Below, piece after piece: positions 29,107-37,097 of a DNA stretch of 37,478 nt (positions within the stretch are counted from its first letter, which is position 1; each line of letters opens with the position of its first letter). Both the position numbers and the translations under genes were made by a program. Below the pieces are notes generated by a model, which was not told the DNA's origin, did not search any database, and worked only from the letters and a program-made list of their open reading frames with translations. The stretch lies in NCBI GenBank assembly GCA_947448205.1, contig CANFNL010000006.1, positions 1 through 37,478 on the forward strand, written 5' to 3'. This DNA is from Bacteriovoracaceae bacterium (GTDB lineage Bacteria; Bdellovibrionota; Bacteriovoracia; Bacteriovoracales; Bacteriovoracaceae).

Positions 29107-29967
29107 TTAGTTTTGGAGGTTAAGGTAATCAAGATAGCTTTTTAAAAGCTCTAAAGTCAATTTTCCTGGTTTTCCATTGCTTATTTTTTGACCTTCGATC
29201 ATGGTCACCGGGACAATATTGCGCGTAGTGCTAGTGAGAAAGCATTCATCGGCAGATAAAAAATCTATTTTGGTTAGGCTTTGTTCTTGAATTCTAAATT
29301 CAGACTTCAAAGCCATTTCAAAGATTGTCTTTCTAGTTAAGCCTTCAAGCACTCCGTCGGAGAGGGGGGGAGTTAAAATCAAGCCATTTTTAGCCAACCA
29401 AATATTGCTAGTGGTTCCTTCTAGGACCAGGCCTTCTGGGCTAACCATAATAGCATCAAAGGCAGATCTTTTTGTAGCCTCTTTAAAGGCTTTGACATTT
29501 TCTTGGTAATTTCCCGATTTAGGCAAAGGCCCTTTGTGTGAACTTTCTTTGGTGTGAAAAATCATCGACACCCCATCACTCAGCCACCAATCTGGGTTGG
29601 GAGGAATCGCCTTAGTGAAAATGATTAAATTATTTTCACTGGAGAGGTCAGGATCAAGACCTAGGTCACTGTTGGTTCCTCTGGTGAGAACAATACGTAA
29701 ATTAATATTTTCAAAAGGAGAAGCCAAAATGGTTTTTTCAATTTGAGTGGTTATTTCTTCTCTGGTAAGTGTGGGGGAAAGTTCAATTTTTTTGGCGGAA
29801 CTAAAGAGTCGATCGAGGTGATGATTGAGTCTAAAGGCCTTGCGATTAAATGTGCGGGTAGCCTCATAAACAGAATCACCGTAAAGAAAACCTCGGTCAA
29901 AGACAGAAATGAGCGCATTGGTCTCATCGAAGAGTTCTCCATTAATATTAATGAGATATTTTGACAT
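29107..29967 (-). CDS. class IV PLP-dependent aminotransferase
   Basis: This encodes 286 aa of the branched-chain aminotransferase / D-amino acid aminotransferase / aminodeoxychorismate lyase fold. ISVFDRGFLYGDSVYEATRTF is the family opening (20-40). The PLP lysine is K150 in LPKSGNYQENVKAFKEA, and the cofactor-gripping glutamate is E183 in LEGTTSNIW. The TTSNIW and GVLEGLTRKTIFEMA segments are typical. Residue patterns do not separate branched-chain from D-amino acid substrates: KSGNY is between KSLNY of lyases and GGNY of IlvE. It is transcribed away from the CFI-box gene and ends at the rpsD promoter. Confidence 0.85.
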   Translation of the reverse strand: MSKYLININGELFDETNALISVFDRGFLYGDSVYEATRTFNRKAFRLNHHLDRLFSSAKKIELSPTLTREEITTQIEKTILASPFENINLRIVLTRGTNSDLGLDPDLSSENNLIIFTKAIPPNPDWWLSDGVSMIFHTKESSHKGPLPKSGNYQENVKAFKEATKRSAFDAIMVSPEGLVLEGTTSNIWLAKNGLILTPPLSDGVLEGLTRKTIFEMALKSEFRIQEQSLTKIDFLSADECFLTSTTRNIVPVTMIEGQKISNGKPGKLTLELLKSYLDYLNLQN

Positions 29968-30049
29968 ATTTAAAAATAGAGAATTTATTGGAATAAATCA
30001 ACGCCTTTAATATTTGACGAGTCCCTGACAAAAAAGTCATAATTTTTAG

Positions 30050-31411
30050 ATGAGAACTCTTAAGCCAATGATCACTTTATGCCTCGCAATTTTTATAACT
30101 TGCACTAGCTTTGCGAGCGATACGGTGCGTATTTATAATCCGAGCACTCTTTCCCTAACTGGCTTTACAAATAAGACCTTTACCATCAATTCTACCGGCC
30201 CAAGTGGTGAAGCAACTAGTGATACAGCTCCCGCCAGAGTTTATGTGCCGATAAAGAGAATTGTTGGTCCTTTTGATAATATTAATTATTCACTTTTAAG
30301 TTTATCTGGTGTGAATTCACTTTTTGATATCACCAATGTGACTCATTATATTAGCTATCCTTTAGTGCTCAATGTAGGCTCTACTGCTAAATATCTCTAC
30401 ACTGCTGTTCGAATAACAACTAGCGGGACTAGTTATTATGTTGTTAGTAAATCCTCGGGTACTACTCCGACTTATAGCAATTTAACTAACTCTCAAGTGA
30501 ATTCTCTTTTATCACCAATGGATCTTTGTAAAGCAGTCAACAGCAATGGCGGAACGGTCTGTAATTCTTCCACTGGAGATTTGCGTCCAAATTCTACAAA
30601 TGAAATTGCTCCCTTTAAGCCCATGGTTTATTTTTTCTTAAGTGATGAATCATTGTCTATCGATGGAGGAACGCCCATTGATCCAACCGCCTCAGCCTAT
30701 TCGGGTGGGGTCTTTTTTGAAACTCAAATGACTAATCGGGTTTATGATTCAACTGAACTAGAGACAAGTATTAGTAAAGTTCAATTAGGGGATAAGCGCC
30801 TTATCGTTACTTACAGCAGTAGTGCCACAATGGATGCGAGCATCTTTAAAAAGGTCGTGGCTTTTAATCGAGCTGCAGATTCTACAACCAATGATACTCT
30901 CGACAAACTTGGTCTTGGGAAAATGTTTAGTAATGAGCTCTCCACACCTCAAAGTGGATCTTTTACCCTCAATGGTCTTACAAATGATGTCACCTATATT
31001 TTATCAGTGGCTTTAGAAGATAATTTTTTATTTCTCACCACGATGTCTCCTACGGTTTCGGGAACACCCTTGGAAATTCAAGAACTTTTAAAAAAGCAAG
31101 CATGCTTTATTTTGACAGCAGGTTTTGGAGAGGAGCACTATATCACTAATTATTTCCGTCATTATAGAGACACAGTTTTGTTTCATTCATGGTTAGGAAA
31201 AAAATTAATCAAGTATTATTATCATTCAGCACCAAAGTACGCTTTGATTATTTACCAGAGCGAATCGCTTCGTTTTGTTGTAAGATTGATGGCCTACGCT
31301 CTCTACTTCGTTTTTAATTTTAGTTGGTTGATACTGATTTTTCCATTATTGAGCTTCTGTTTAGCCTTGAGAGTAAAATATTTTAATCAAATTGCTAAAA
31401 ATAGTTTATAA
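30050..31411 (+). CDS. exported CFI-box-CTERM protein
   Basis: This encodes 453 aa with a signal peptide (cleavage near 22-23, FAS|DT). The N-terminal 340 residues are Ser/Thr-rich and beta-strand-like, as in surface or adhesin-type domains (RIYNPSTLSLTGFTNKTFTI, TTSGTSYYVVSKSSGTTP). The C-terminal part begins KKQACFILTAGFGEEHYI (349-365), followed by FRHYRDTVLFHSWLGKKLIKYYYHSAPKYA and two hydrophobic stretches: this is the CFI-box C-terminal domain (CfIaTAxFG ... FRD ... G ... YY..SP..A). The C-terminal half-helix pair likely anchors or sorts the protein in the envelope. No clear ribosome site is seen. Confidence 0.72.
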   Translation: MRTLKPMITLCLAIFITCTSFASDTVRIYNPSTLSLTGFTNKTFTINSTGPSGEATSDTAPARVYVPIKRIVGPFDNINYSLLSLSGVNSLFDITNVTHYISYPLVLNVGSTAKYLYTAVRITTSGTSYYVVSKSSGTTPTYSNLTNSQVNSLLSPMDLCKAVNSNGGTVCNSSTGDLRPNSTNEIAPFKPMVYFFLSDESLSIDGGTPIDPTASAYSGGVFFETQMTNRVYDSTELETSISKVQLGDKRLIVTYSSSATMDASIFKKVVAFNRAADSTTNDTLDKLGLGKMFSNELSTPQSGSFTLNGLTNDVTYILSVALEDNFLFLTTMSPTVSGTPLEIQELLKKQACFILTAGFGEEHYITNYFRHYRDTVLFHSWLGKKLIKYYYHSAPKYALIIYQSESLRFVVRLMAYALYFVFNFSWLILIFPLLSFCLALRVKYFNQIAKNSL

Positions 31412-31447
31412 TTTAGAGATAATTAAAATTAATTTAGGATCGACTTA

Positions 31448-31816
31448 ATGGCATCTAAAAATTTAACCGTTCTTATCGTTGATGATGAACCTGATATTTT
31501 AGAATTAATGGAAGAAGAGTTTAAGTATTGTGGCTATAATACTCTCGTTGCAATGTGTGGCAACGATGCTATTAAAATACTCGATACTCAAAAAATTGAT
31601 ATTGTTGTTTCGGACTATAAAATGCCCAATGGCAATGGAATGTCAGTGCTCTCTCATGTAAATAATATGAAAGCGCGACCACTTTTCTTTTTTGTTTCTG
31701 GCCAAGCTGATGTGAGTATTGAAGCTGCTCTAAGTGCTGGCGCTAGAAAATTTTTCTCTAAGCCTTTTAATCTCGATGAGCTTATTAAAGATATTGAAAA
31801 TGATTTAAATGCGTAG
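31448..31816 (+). CDS. single-domain response regulator (CheY-like)
   Basis: This encodes 122 aa, a receiver only. Acidic pair D12-D13 (VDDEPD), phospho-acceptor D56 (SDYKMP), S84 (VSG) and K105 (FFSKPF) are all in place, so phosphorylation and conformational switching are likely. No output domain follows, so it must act through protein-protein contact, like CheY or Spo0F. AGGA lies before ATG. No histidine kinase is nearby in the window. It ends inside a 28-bp palindrome. Confidence 0.9.
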   Translation: MASKNLTVLIVDDEPDILELMEEEFKYCGYNTLVAMCGNDAIKILDTQKIDIVVSDYKMPNGNGMSVLSHVNNMKARPLFFFVSGQADVSIEAALSAGARKFFSKPFNLDELIKDIENDLNA

Positions 31817-31835
31817 AGAGTACTCTCTACGCATT
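31808..31835. repeat. perfect 28-bp palindrome across the stop codon
   Basis: AATGCGTAGAGAGT followed by its exact complement. The response-regulator stop (31814-31816) is inside it. It lies between convergent genes and could act as a hairpin terminator for both, although no T-run follows. Confidence 0.6.
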
Positions 31836-31847
31836 AGTCGATATTGA

Positions 31848-32216
31848 TTATAATTTAAGTACAGATTCTAGTTCACCATTATTCATCATTTCTGTAATAA
31901 TGTCATTTCCACCAACTAATTGTCCCTTAATATAAAGTTGAGGGTAAGTAGGCCAGTTAGAGTATTGCTTTAAGCCCTCTCTTATATCCATATCTGAGAG
32001 TATGTTAAAAGCATTGAAGCTGACGCTGAAATGATTGAGAATTTTCACCACATTTGCAGAAAATCCACATTGAGGCATATCTGGTGTACCTTTCATGAAG
32101 AGCATAATAGGTGCCGAATTGACAAGGTTTGATAAGCGAGAGTTGATGTCTAGGTTTTTATTTTGCTGTGATTCTTCAATGGCCTGACCACCGACAACTT
32201 GAAACGGATTACTCAT
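31848..32216 (-). CDS. grxD: monothiol glutaredoxin (Grx4 type)
   Basis: This encodes 122 aa. The active site is C50 in CGFS, with the glutathione- and cluster-binding residues K42 (MFMKGTPD region), WPTYPQLYIKG and GGNDII. Grx4 proteins hold a [2Fe-2S] cluster between two subunits and pass it on or swap it with BolA. The neighbour 21 bp upstream is a BolA-family gene, exactly the known partner. An N-terminal extension of about 25 residues (SNPFQVVGGQAIEESQQ) is longer than in E. coli GrxD. CTGGAG lies 8 bases before ATG. Confidence 0.93.
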   Translation of the reverse strand: MSNPFQVVGGQAIEESQQNKNLDINSRLSNLVNSAPIMLFMKGTPDMPQCGFSANVVKILNHFSVSFNAFNILSDMDIREGLKQYSNWPTYPQLYIKGQLVGGNDIITEMMNNGELESVLKL

Positions 32217-32237
32217 TTTATGACTCCAGTTAATAGA

Positions 32238-32498
32238 TTATTTCGAAATTTTGATTCCGCGTTTTTTTGCGTCTTCAAAGCTCATTGTTTTTAATTGAAC
32301 CGCGTGTATTTCAGCTTTTAAACTCTCTTTTAGAAGCTCCATTACCATTTGGTGTTGTTGAATAAGCATTTTTCCCTTGAAGAGATCACTTATAATTAAG
32401 AGATCCAGATGGTCTCTTGTTCCAGTCATGTCGCTGACTTCTACATGGGCATCGGTTAGCCCTTTTTTGATAATATTTTTTACTGATTCGAATTCCAT
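32238..32498 (-). CDS. BolA/IbaG family protein
   Basis: This encodes 86 aa, typical of IbaG-type BolA proteins. Family features: an ESVKNIIKKGLTDAHVEVSDMTG start, the DHLDLLIISDLFKGKMLIQQHQMV core, and the IHAVQLKTMSFEDAKKRG end. H30, H49 and H65 are possible cluster ligands; BolA partners offer a His to the mixed [2Fe-2S] cluster with Grx4. Gene order BolA then Grx4 with a 21-bp gap indicates co-expression and a complex in iron-sulphur handling. GAGGA precedes ATG. Confidence 0.85.
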   Translation of the reverse strand: MEFESVKNIIKKGLTDAHVEVSDMTGTRDHLDLLIISDLFKGKMLIQQHQMVMELLKESLKAEIHAVQLKTMSFEDAKKRGIKISK

Positions 32499-32508
32499 TT
32501 AATCCTCG

Positions 32509-32898
32509 TTATTTTGGAGTGACTGCAAAAAAACTAGTTAACAAAGTTAGAGTTCTTAGTGCAAAGCACACCCAACCGAAGAGTTTGTGCCTTGGCTTTA
32601 TAGTCTTGTTACCCTTGAGTAATTTTCTGCCAGTATAAATCAAAAGCATATAGAAAACTACACAGGAGACAGCAAAGGAGACATGAATATTAAGAAGCAT
32701 TGGGTTGACCATGGCCTTACTGGCTTTTTCTACAGCGCCGCGATTAAGTTCAATTTGGAGAATGAGAATGATGTCCCAAGTGATGGTGACAAGCATGGTC
32801 GGCACATGTATTTTTCTTTGTTTGCGTTTTGAAATACCAAAAAGCATGAGTAAATAGATACATATTGACTGTATTTGAAAAACAACTGCACTTGTCAT
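32509..32898 (-). CDS. four-helix membrane protein with conserved-type histidines
   Basis: This encodes 129 aa with four membrane helices (about 3-21, 33-50, 70-90, 106-124). Histidines at the membrane edges (H31, H72, H104) and acidic residues in helix 2 (D42, E50) resemble haem-binding or redox-type small membrane proteins (DUF420/cytochrome b561-like look), but I cannot name the family. AAGGATA lies before ATG. It ends 10 bp before the BolA gene, so it is first in a three-gene operon with BolA and Grx4, which makes a haem or iron link plausible (inference). Confidence 0.55.
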   Translation of the reverse strand: MTSAVVFQIQSICIYLLMLFGISKRKQRKIHVPTMLVTITWDIILILQIELNRGAVEKASKAMVNPMLLNIHVSFAVSCVVFYMLLIYTGRKLLKGNKTIKPRHKLFGWVCFALRTLTLLTSFFAVTPK

Positions 32899-33012
32899 GT
32901 TTATTATCCTTTATTTAAGAAGCTCACAATAGATGAAAAAACTAATTTCATCAATATTCTAATTGCTCAGACTGTGATAAAAAGCATTCTATTTTAAAAA
33001 AAAGGAAAAACC

Positions 33013-35913
33013 ATGAATCATCGCCTAGGGAAATGGGCCGTCATTGATGTTGAAACATCGGGGGCAGATCCAAGTTTTGATCAAGTTATCGACCTTGGGT
33101 ATCTTTTATTTGATGGTGTAACTTTAACTAAAAAATATACCTCTCTTGTGGCTTATCCTTCGGAACTATCGAGCTTTATTCAAAAACTTACCGGTATCAC
33201 TAATAAAATGCTCTCGAAAGCTCCCTCTTGGAGACAGGTAGAAGGGGATTTGCAAGAGCTCTATGGCATTAATCTCATTGCTCACAACGCTGATTTTGAA
33301 GAGGGATTTCTCAAACGCTCGTTTGATAAAATTGACGATGGTTCACCTAGGGAAGTTTATTGTGATAGCTTGTTATTTTTAGGACTTCTTTTTCCCGAAT
33401 ATGCTTCTTTGAAACTCGAACATTTTATTCAAGACTGGGGCATTGCCGAAAGTGAAGTTCATCGAGGCTATGAAGATGCTCGCGATCTATTAAAAGTAAT
33501 TTTGGTTGCAAGTAGTGTAACCAGAGCAGATAAAGCTTTTTTCCAGTTCATTAATCTGCAATTACTAGAAAAAAAATTAGAAAACTTTTGGCTCTCCAAT
33601 TTTCTTTATTGCAGCGATGCTGAGCTGAAAGCTTTATCAGAGGCTATTGATTTTGACTTAGAATCTTCTGTAAAAATGGCCAAAGAGAAAATCTGGCCCA
33701 AGAGATTTCCAGAAATCACTCCGCCTAAAAAAAGTGAAAAGAATTTTTCTCTAGAATTTAGTGGTGCTAATATAAAAAATATTTTTAGTGATGAAGAAAA
33801 AATCAAGTCACTATTTCCCAATTATCGAAAAAGGCAAGCCCAAATCGATCTGGCCTTAAAAGCTGGACAGTCATTTAAAAATTCTATCCATAGCCTCATA
33901 CAGGCGCCAACAGGAACAGGTAAAACCTTTGGCTATTTAGTTCCCTCAGTGCTTTTTGCACTGGAAGAAAAAAAGCCAGTGCTTGTTGCTACTGGAACTA
34001 AAACTCTTCAGCATCAAGCTTTTGCTAAAGACGTCCCGCAAGTTCGTGAGTTCTTAGGACTCAATGAAGATGAAATAAAAATTAAACTTTTAGTGGGCTC
34101 AAATAATCATTTATGTGAATCACTTTTTCGGCAAGAAGAGAATGAAAATACCCTAATGGGATCTATTAAGACTTTTGATGAATTATTTACTTCGATCTAC
34201 TTTGAAACTATTTTTTTTCATAATGCTCGCTTGAAAAGTAGTCATAAAATTTTAAGAGATGATCTTCCTTATGTTTTAAAAAGAAAAATAGAAGCACTTA
34301 AGATGCGTGAAAAAGAAATCGCTGTTGATTTTAGATCTTGTTCGGGAAGTAATTGTCCATTTAAAGGCAACTGCAGTTATATTTCAGGTCTCAAAGAAGC
34401 CAAAGAAGCTCATATCATTATTGGCAACCATTCGTTAATGTTTTCTTGGCCTAAAGGAATGCCAAGACCACTTAATATTGTCGTTGATGAAGCCCATAAA
34501 ATTGAAGATGAAGCCACTAAGGCTTTTTCACTAGAAATTGATCAAGTGGGATTTGAAGTTTTTTGCTCGAGTCTGCAACATCTTCAAGGGATAGGGTCTC
34601 TGTTTTATTTACTGGCTCAAAATGAGTCCGTTTCAGGGGAGTCTAATGAAGTGATTAGAACACTTCGTGAAGAGACTTTGAAAACCTATCAAATGCTTAC
34701 TGACCACCTTGCACCTTTGCGAGAAATGATCGCCTTTTATTTTAAGCGCATGCCAAAATATACAGAACTTTTTTGGAACGAACTTCCGATGTTGAGCAGG
34801 CTTACTCATACTGAGAGTACGGCTCAGGGCATATTAAATCATCTAGAAAGTATTCATTTTATTTTGCAAACCTATCTCAATCAGCTCGTGCCATTTGCTG
34901 GTCGTTTTGAGGCTAAAAATTTAAAAAGTGAAAATGAAATAATCGCATTTACTCGTTTTGAATCTTTTTTCTCGCAGCTTGCTGATTATGTTGCTTGCTT
35001 TGATAAACTTATTGTTCCCACTAATAATTACTGCCGTTCAATGAAGTTTTTAGAAAACCAGGGATACCTTTTTACTTCCTCGCCCATTGATGTTGGAGTG
35101 ATCGTAAAAGAGCAATTGCTTGCCACTTCTGCTTCTGTGATTTTTACATCGGCAACACTGGCTAACGGAACTGGAGATACCGGTGCTCGTGGAATTGAAT
35201 GGGCAACTGGCTATTCTTACCTCGATGCCGACAAAAGATTTAAGGCGGGAACTTATTTACCTTCTACTTATGATTATAAAGCGAAAACAAAAATCTTTTT
35301 ATGTGACGATGGTCCCGCTCTTTATCAATCAAATTTTGTAGAACATAATCTTTTTAAAATTAAGCCTCTTATCCGTAAACTTAACGGCAAAACACTTCTA
35401 CTATTTTCTGCCAAGGCACGCTTTGAAGTGGCCAGAGAAATCTTGCTGAAAGAATTTGAGGGACAAATTCCGCTCTTCATTCAAGGAATGGGAACCAATG
35501 TAGTTGAAGACTATAAACGCTCTACTTCGGGAATACTTTTAGGAATGGAGTCGTTTGGAGAGGGGATTGATATACCTGGAGATGCCCTTCAGTTTATTTT
35601 TATTGATAAAATTCCAGATCTTCGCATGGATTTGGTGATCAATGAAAGAAGAGATTTTTTTGAATCGCACTTAGGAAATGAATTTACTGACTACTATCTG
35701 GCTCACCGAACCCGCTCACTTCATCAAAAACTTGGTCGCCTACTTAGAACTGAAGCAGATTTCGGAGGAGTCATCATCGTGGATAGCCGTGTGAAAAGTT
35801 GGAAAGGTAAGACTATGGAAAAATTAATCAAACTTATGGAGCCTTACGATTTACTCCGCTCTCCAATTGAAGAAGCCTGTCAGGAAATTGAAAAATTTAT
35901 TCTTTATCCGTAA
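33013..35913 (+). CDS. dinG: DnaQ-type exonuclease fused to DinG helicase
   Basis: This encodes 966 aa, typical for exonuclease-DinG fusions. The N-terminal DEDDh exonuclease has D12 and E14 (VIDVETSG), D94 (AHNADFE), H150 and D155 (HRGYEDARD). The superfamily 2 XPD-like helicase has Walker A APTGTGKT (298-305), DEAH at 492-495, motif V near GMESFGEGIDIPGD and motif VI RSLHQKLGRLLR. Four cysteines (C368, C443, C448, C454) match the DinG [4Fe-4S] set, so it should hold a cluster, unlike the Firmicute fusions that lack it. It unwinds DNA 5' to 3', with roles in R-loop and damage repair. It stands alone. Its 3' end overlaps the convergent gene by 17 bp. Confidence 0.88.
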   Translation: MNHRLGKWAVIDVETSGADPSFDQVIDLGYLLFDGVTLTKKYTSLVAYPSELSSFIQKLTGITNKMLSKAPSWRQVEGDLQELYGINLIAHNADFEEGFLKRSFDKIDDGSPREVYCDSLLFLGLLFPEYASLKLEHFIQDWGIAESEVHRGYEDARDLLKVILVASSVTRADKAFFQFINLQLLEKKLENFWLSNFLYCSDAELKALSEAIDFDLESSVKMAKEKIWPKRFPEITPPKKSEKNFSLEFSGANIKNIFSDEEKIKSLFPNYRKRQAQIDLALKAGQSFKNSIHSLIQAPTGTGKTFGYLVPSVLFALEEKKPVLVATGTKTLQHQAFAKDVPQVREFLGLNEDEIKIKLLVGSNNHLCESLFRQEENENTLMGSIKTFDELFTSIYFETIFFHNARLKSSHKILRDDLPYVLKRKIEALKMREKEIAVDFRSCSGSNCPFKGNCSYISGLKEAKEAHIIIGNHSLMFSWPKGMPRPLNIVVDEAHKIEDEATKAFSLEIDQVGFEVFCSSLQHLQGIGSLFYLLAQNESVSGESNEVIRTLREETLKTYQMLTDHLAPLREMIAFYFKRMPKYTELFWNELPMLSRLTHTESTAQGILNHLESIHFILQTYLNQLVPFAGRFEAKNLKSENEIIAFTRFESFFSQLADYVACFDKLIVPTNNYCRSMKFLENQGYLFTSSPIDVGVIVKEQLLATSASVIFTSATLANGTGDTGARGIEWATGYSYLDADKRFKAGTYLPSTYDYKAKTKIFLCDDGPALYQSNFVEHNLFKIKPLIRKLNGKTLLLFSAKARFEVAREILLKEFEGQIPLFIQGMGTNVVEDYKRSTSGILLGMESFGEGIDIPGDALQFIFIDKIPDLRMDLVINERRDFFESHLGNEFTDYYLAHRTRSLHQKLGRLLRTEADFGGVIIVDSRVKSWKGKTMEKLIKLMEPYDLLRSPIEEACQEIEKFILYP

Positions 35914-36640
35914 GATCGTTCAAATACTTAATTTGAATTTTGGTTCCATCATCTGTACGCAACAAATAAGGAATGGCTCCGTGTTGGCTTAAATAAATTT
36001 TAATATGTTGTGGCTCTTTGACTAATTTAAAATCGGTCTCGTCATCAAACATTCGGTATTGAGTTGCTTGAACATTTTGTCCGTCGATGTTAATTTTTTC
36101 TGTGGTGAGATTGGCCCGTTCCAGAATAATATTTTTAAATTTAGGTTCATCTTTAAATTCCCATTGATTATGGCCAATGAGAATATTAAAAGAGTTTTTT
36201 CCACTAGCATCAAATTTTTTAGAACGAAGAAAGAGCATAGAGCTGGCGGCAGTGGGAGTAGAAATATGATATTTGGGTGCTGTTACTATTTCAACATTTG
36301 ATTCTTCTAATTTTGCATTGATAAATTTATAGAGAAGGTGATTTCTTTTTGCAATATATTGATAAACTTCTTTGGTTTTTTCTTTTCCCAGGTTTTTTTC
36401 GACACACACATAAGTGGGGATATAGTCTTTATTAACAATATATTCAACGAAGAGGTTGAGCACCTCGCCCGTTGTGACCTTGACAATCGCTTCCGAAATA
36501 TAATGATAGCTCATCTCTTTTTTATCGCGATAAACATCGAATATCTCTTCGGCGTATGAGCTTTCGTTGCGATAATAGTTAAAAGCTCCACGATAAATCT
36601 TATCTTCTTTACGGTAATGTCTTGATGTCCATGTTTGCAT
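35897..36640 (-). CDS. protein of unknown function, 247 aa
   Basis: There is no signal peptide or membrane helix. The sequence alternates strands and short helices (SYHYISEAIVKVTTGEVLNLF, YIPTYVCVEKNLGKEKTKEVY, NVEIVTAPKYHISTPTAASS, NILIGHNQWEF) and ends with PYLLRTDDGTKIQIKYLNDL, a pattern reminiscent of beta-barrel lipid-binding or DUF3108-like proteins, but this is weak. I assign no function. The start has no visible ribosome site; the next ATG is 43 residues in. The tail overlaps the end of dinG. Its upstream region is shared with the next, divergent gene, which has a good promoter. Confidence 0.55.
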   Translation of the reverse strand: MQTWTSRHYRKEDKIYRGAFNYYRNESSYAEEIFDVYRDKKEMSYHYISEAIVKVTTGEVLNLFVEYIVNKDYIPTYVCVEKNLGKEKTKEVYQYIAKRNHLLYKFINAKLEESNVEIVTAPKYHISTPTAASSMLFLRSKKFDASGKNSFNILIGHNQWEFKDEPKFKNIILERANLTTEKINIDGQNVQATQYRMFDDETDFKLVKEPQHIKIYLSQHGAIPYLLRTDDGTKIQIKYLNDLTDKE

Positions 36641-36670
36641 AGAGTTTATTGTAAATGTTCTTTGGAAAAC

Positions 36671-36698
36671 TTGAAAGCTTAAGATATTGGACTATAAT
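36671..36698 (+). promoter_or_regulatory. promoter of the small membrane protein gene
   Basis: TTGAAA, 16-bp spacer, perfect TATAAT. The -10 box sits inside a dyad GACTAT-A-ATAGTC (36690-36702), which could be an operator. Confidence 0.6.
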
Positions 36699-36732
36699 AG
36701 TCTTTTGTACAATGTTCTAAACGGAGTAAAGA

Positions 36733-37095
36733 ATGATCAGTTATGACAGTTATAAGGTCTTGCACTTAAGCTTTATACTCCTTTTTTTTGGATCTTTAGG
36801 CTTAGTGGCTTCACACTCTCCATGGGTCATGAAAAAAAGTGGCAAAATAGTCATCGGCTTGGTGAGTTTTTTTATCTTGGTAGCTGGTATGGGGCTTATC
36901 GCGAGGTTAGGCTTCAAGCATGCTCAAGCCTTTCCCAAATGGATCAATATCAAAATTATCAATTGGTTTTTAATTAATGGGCTTTTGCTCTTACTATTTA
37001 AAATAAAAAATAGTCAATTTCGGGCACTGTGTTTTGCATTGATTATGGCAATTGGACTATTGAGTATTTGGGTTGTCCTCAATAAGCCAGCATAA
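36733..37095 (+). CDS. small four-helix membrane protein
   Basis: This encodes 120 aa with four hydrophobic stretches (about 10-27, 37-56, 72-88, 94-115) joined by short basic loops (KKSGK, KIKNSQFR). The opening YDSYKVLHLSFILLFFGSLG has the HL pattern seen in small SirB-like or cytochrome-type membrane proteins, but the family is not certain. ACGGAG lies 7 bases before ATG, and the promoter just upstream is good. The next gene starts two bases after the stop, so they are probably co-transcribed. Confidence 0.62.
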   Translation: MISYDSYKVLHLSFILLFFGSLGLVASHSPWVMKKSGKIVIGLVSFFILVAGMGLIARLGFKHAQAFPKWINIKIINWFLINGLLLLLFKIKNSQFRALCFALIMAIGLLSIWVVLNKPA

Positions 37096-37097
37096 AA

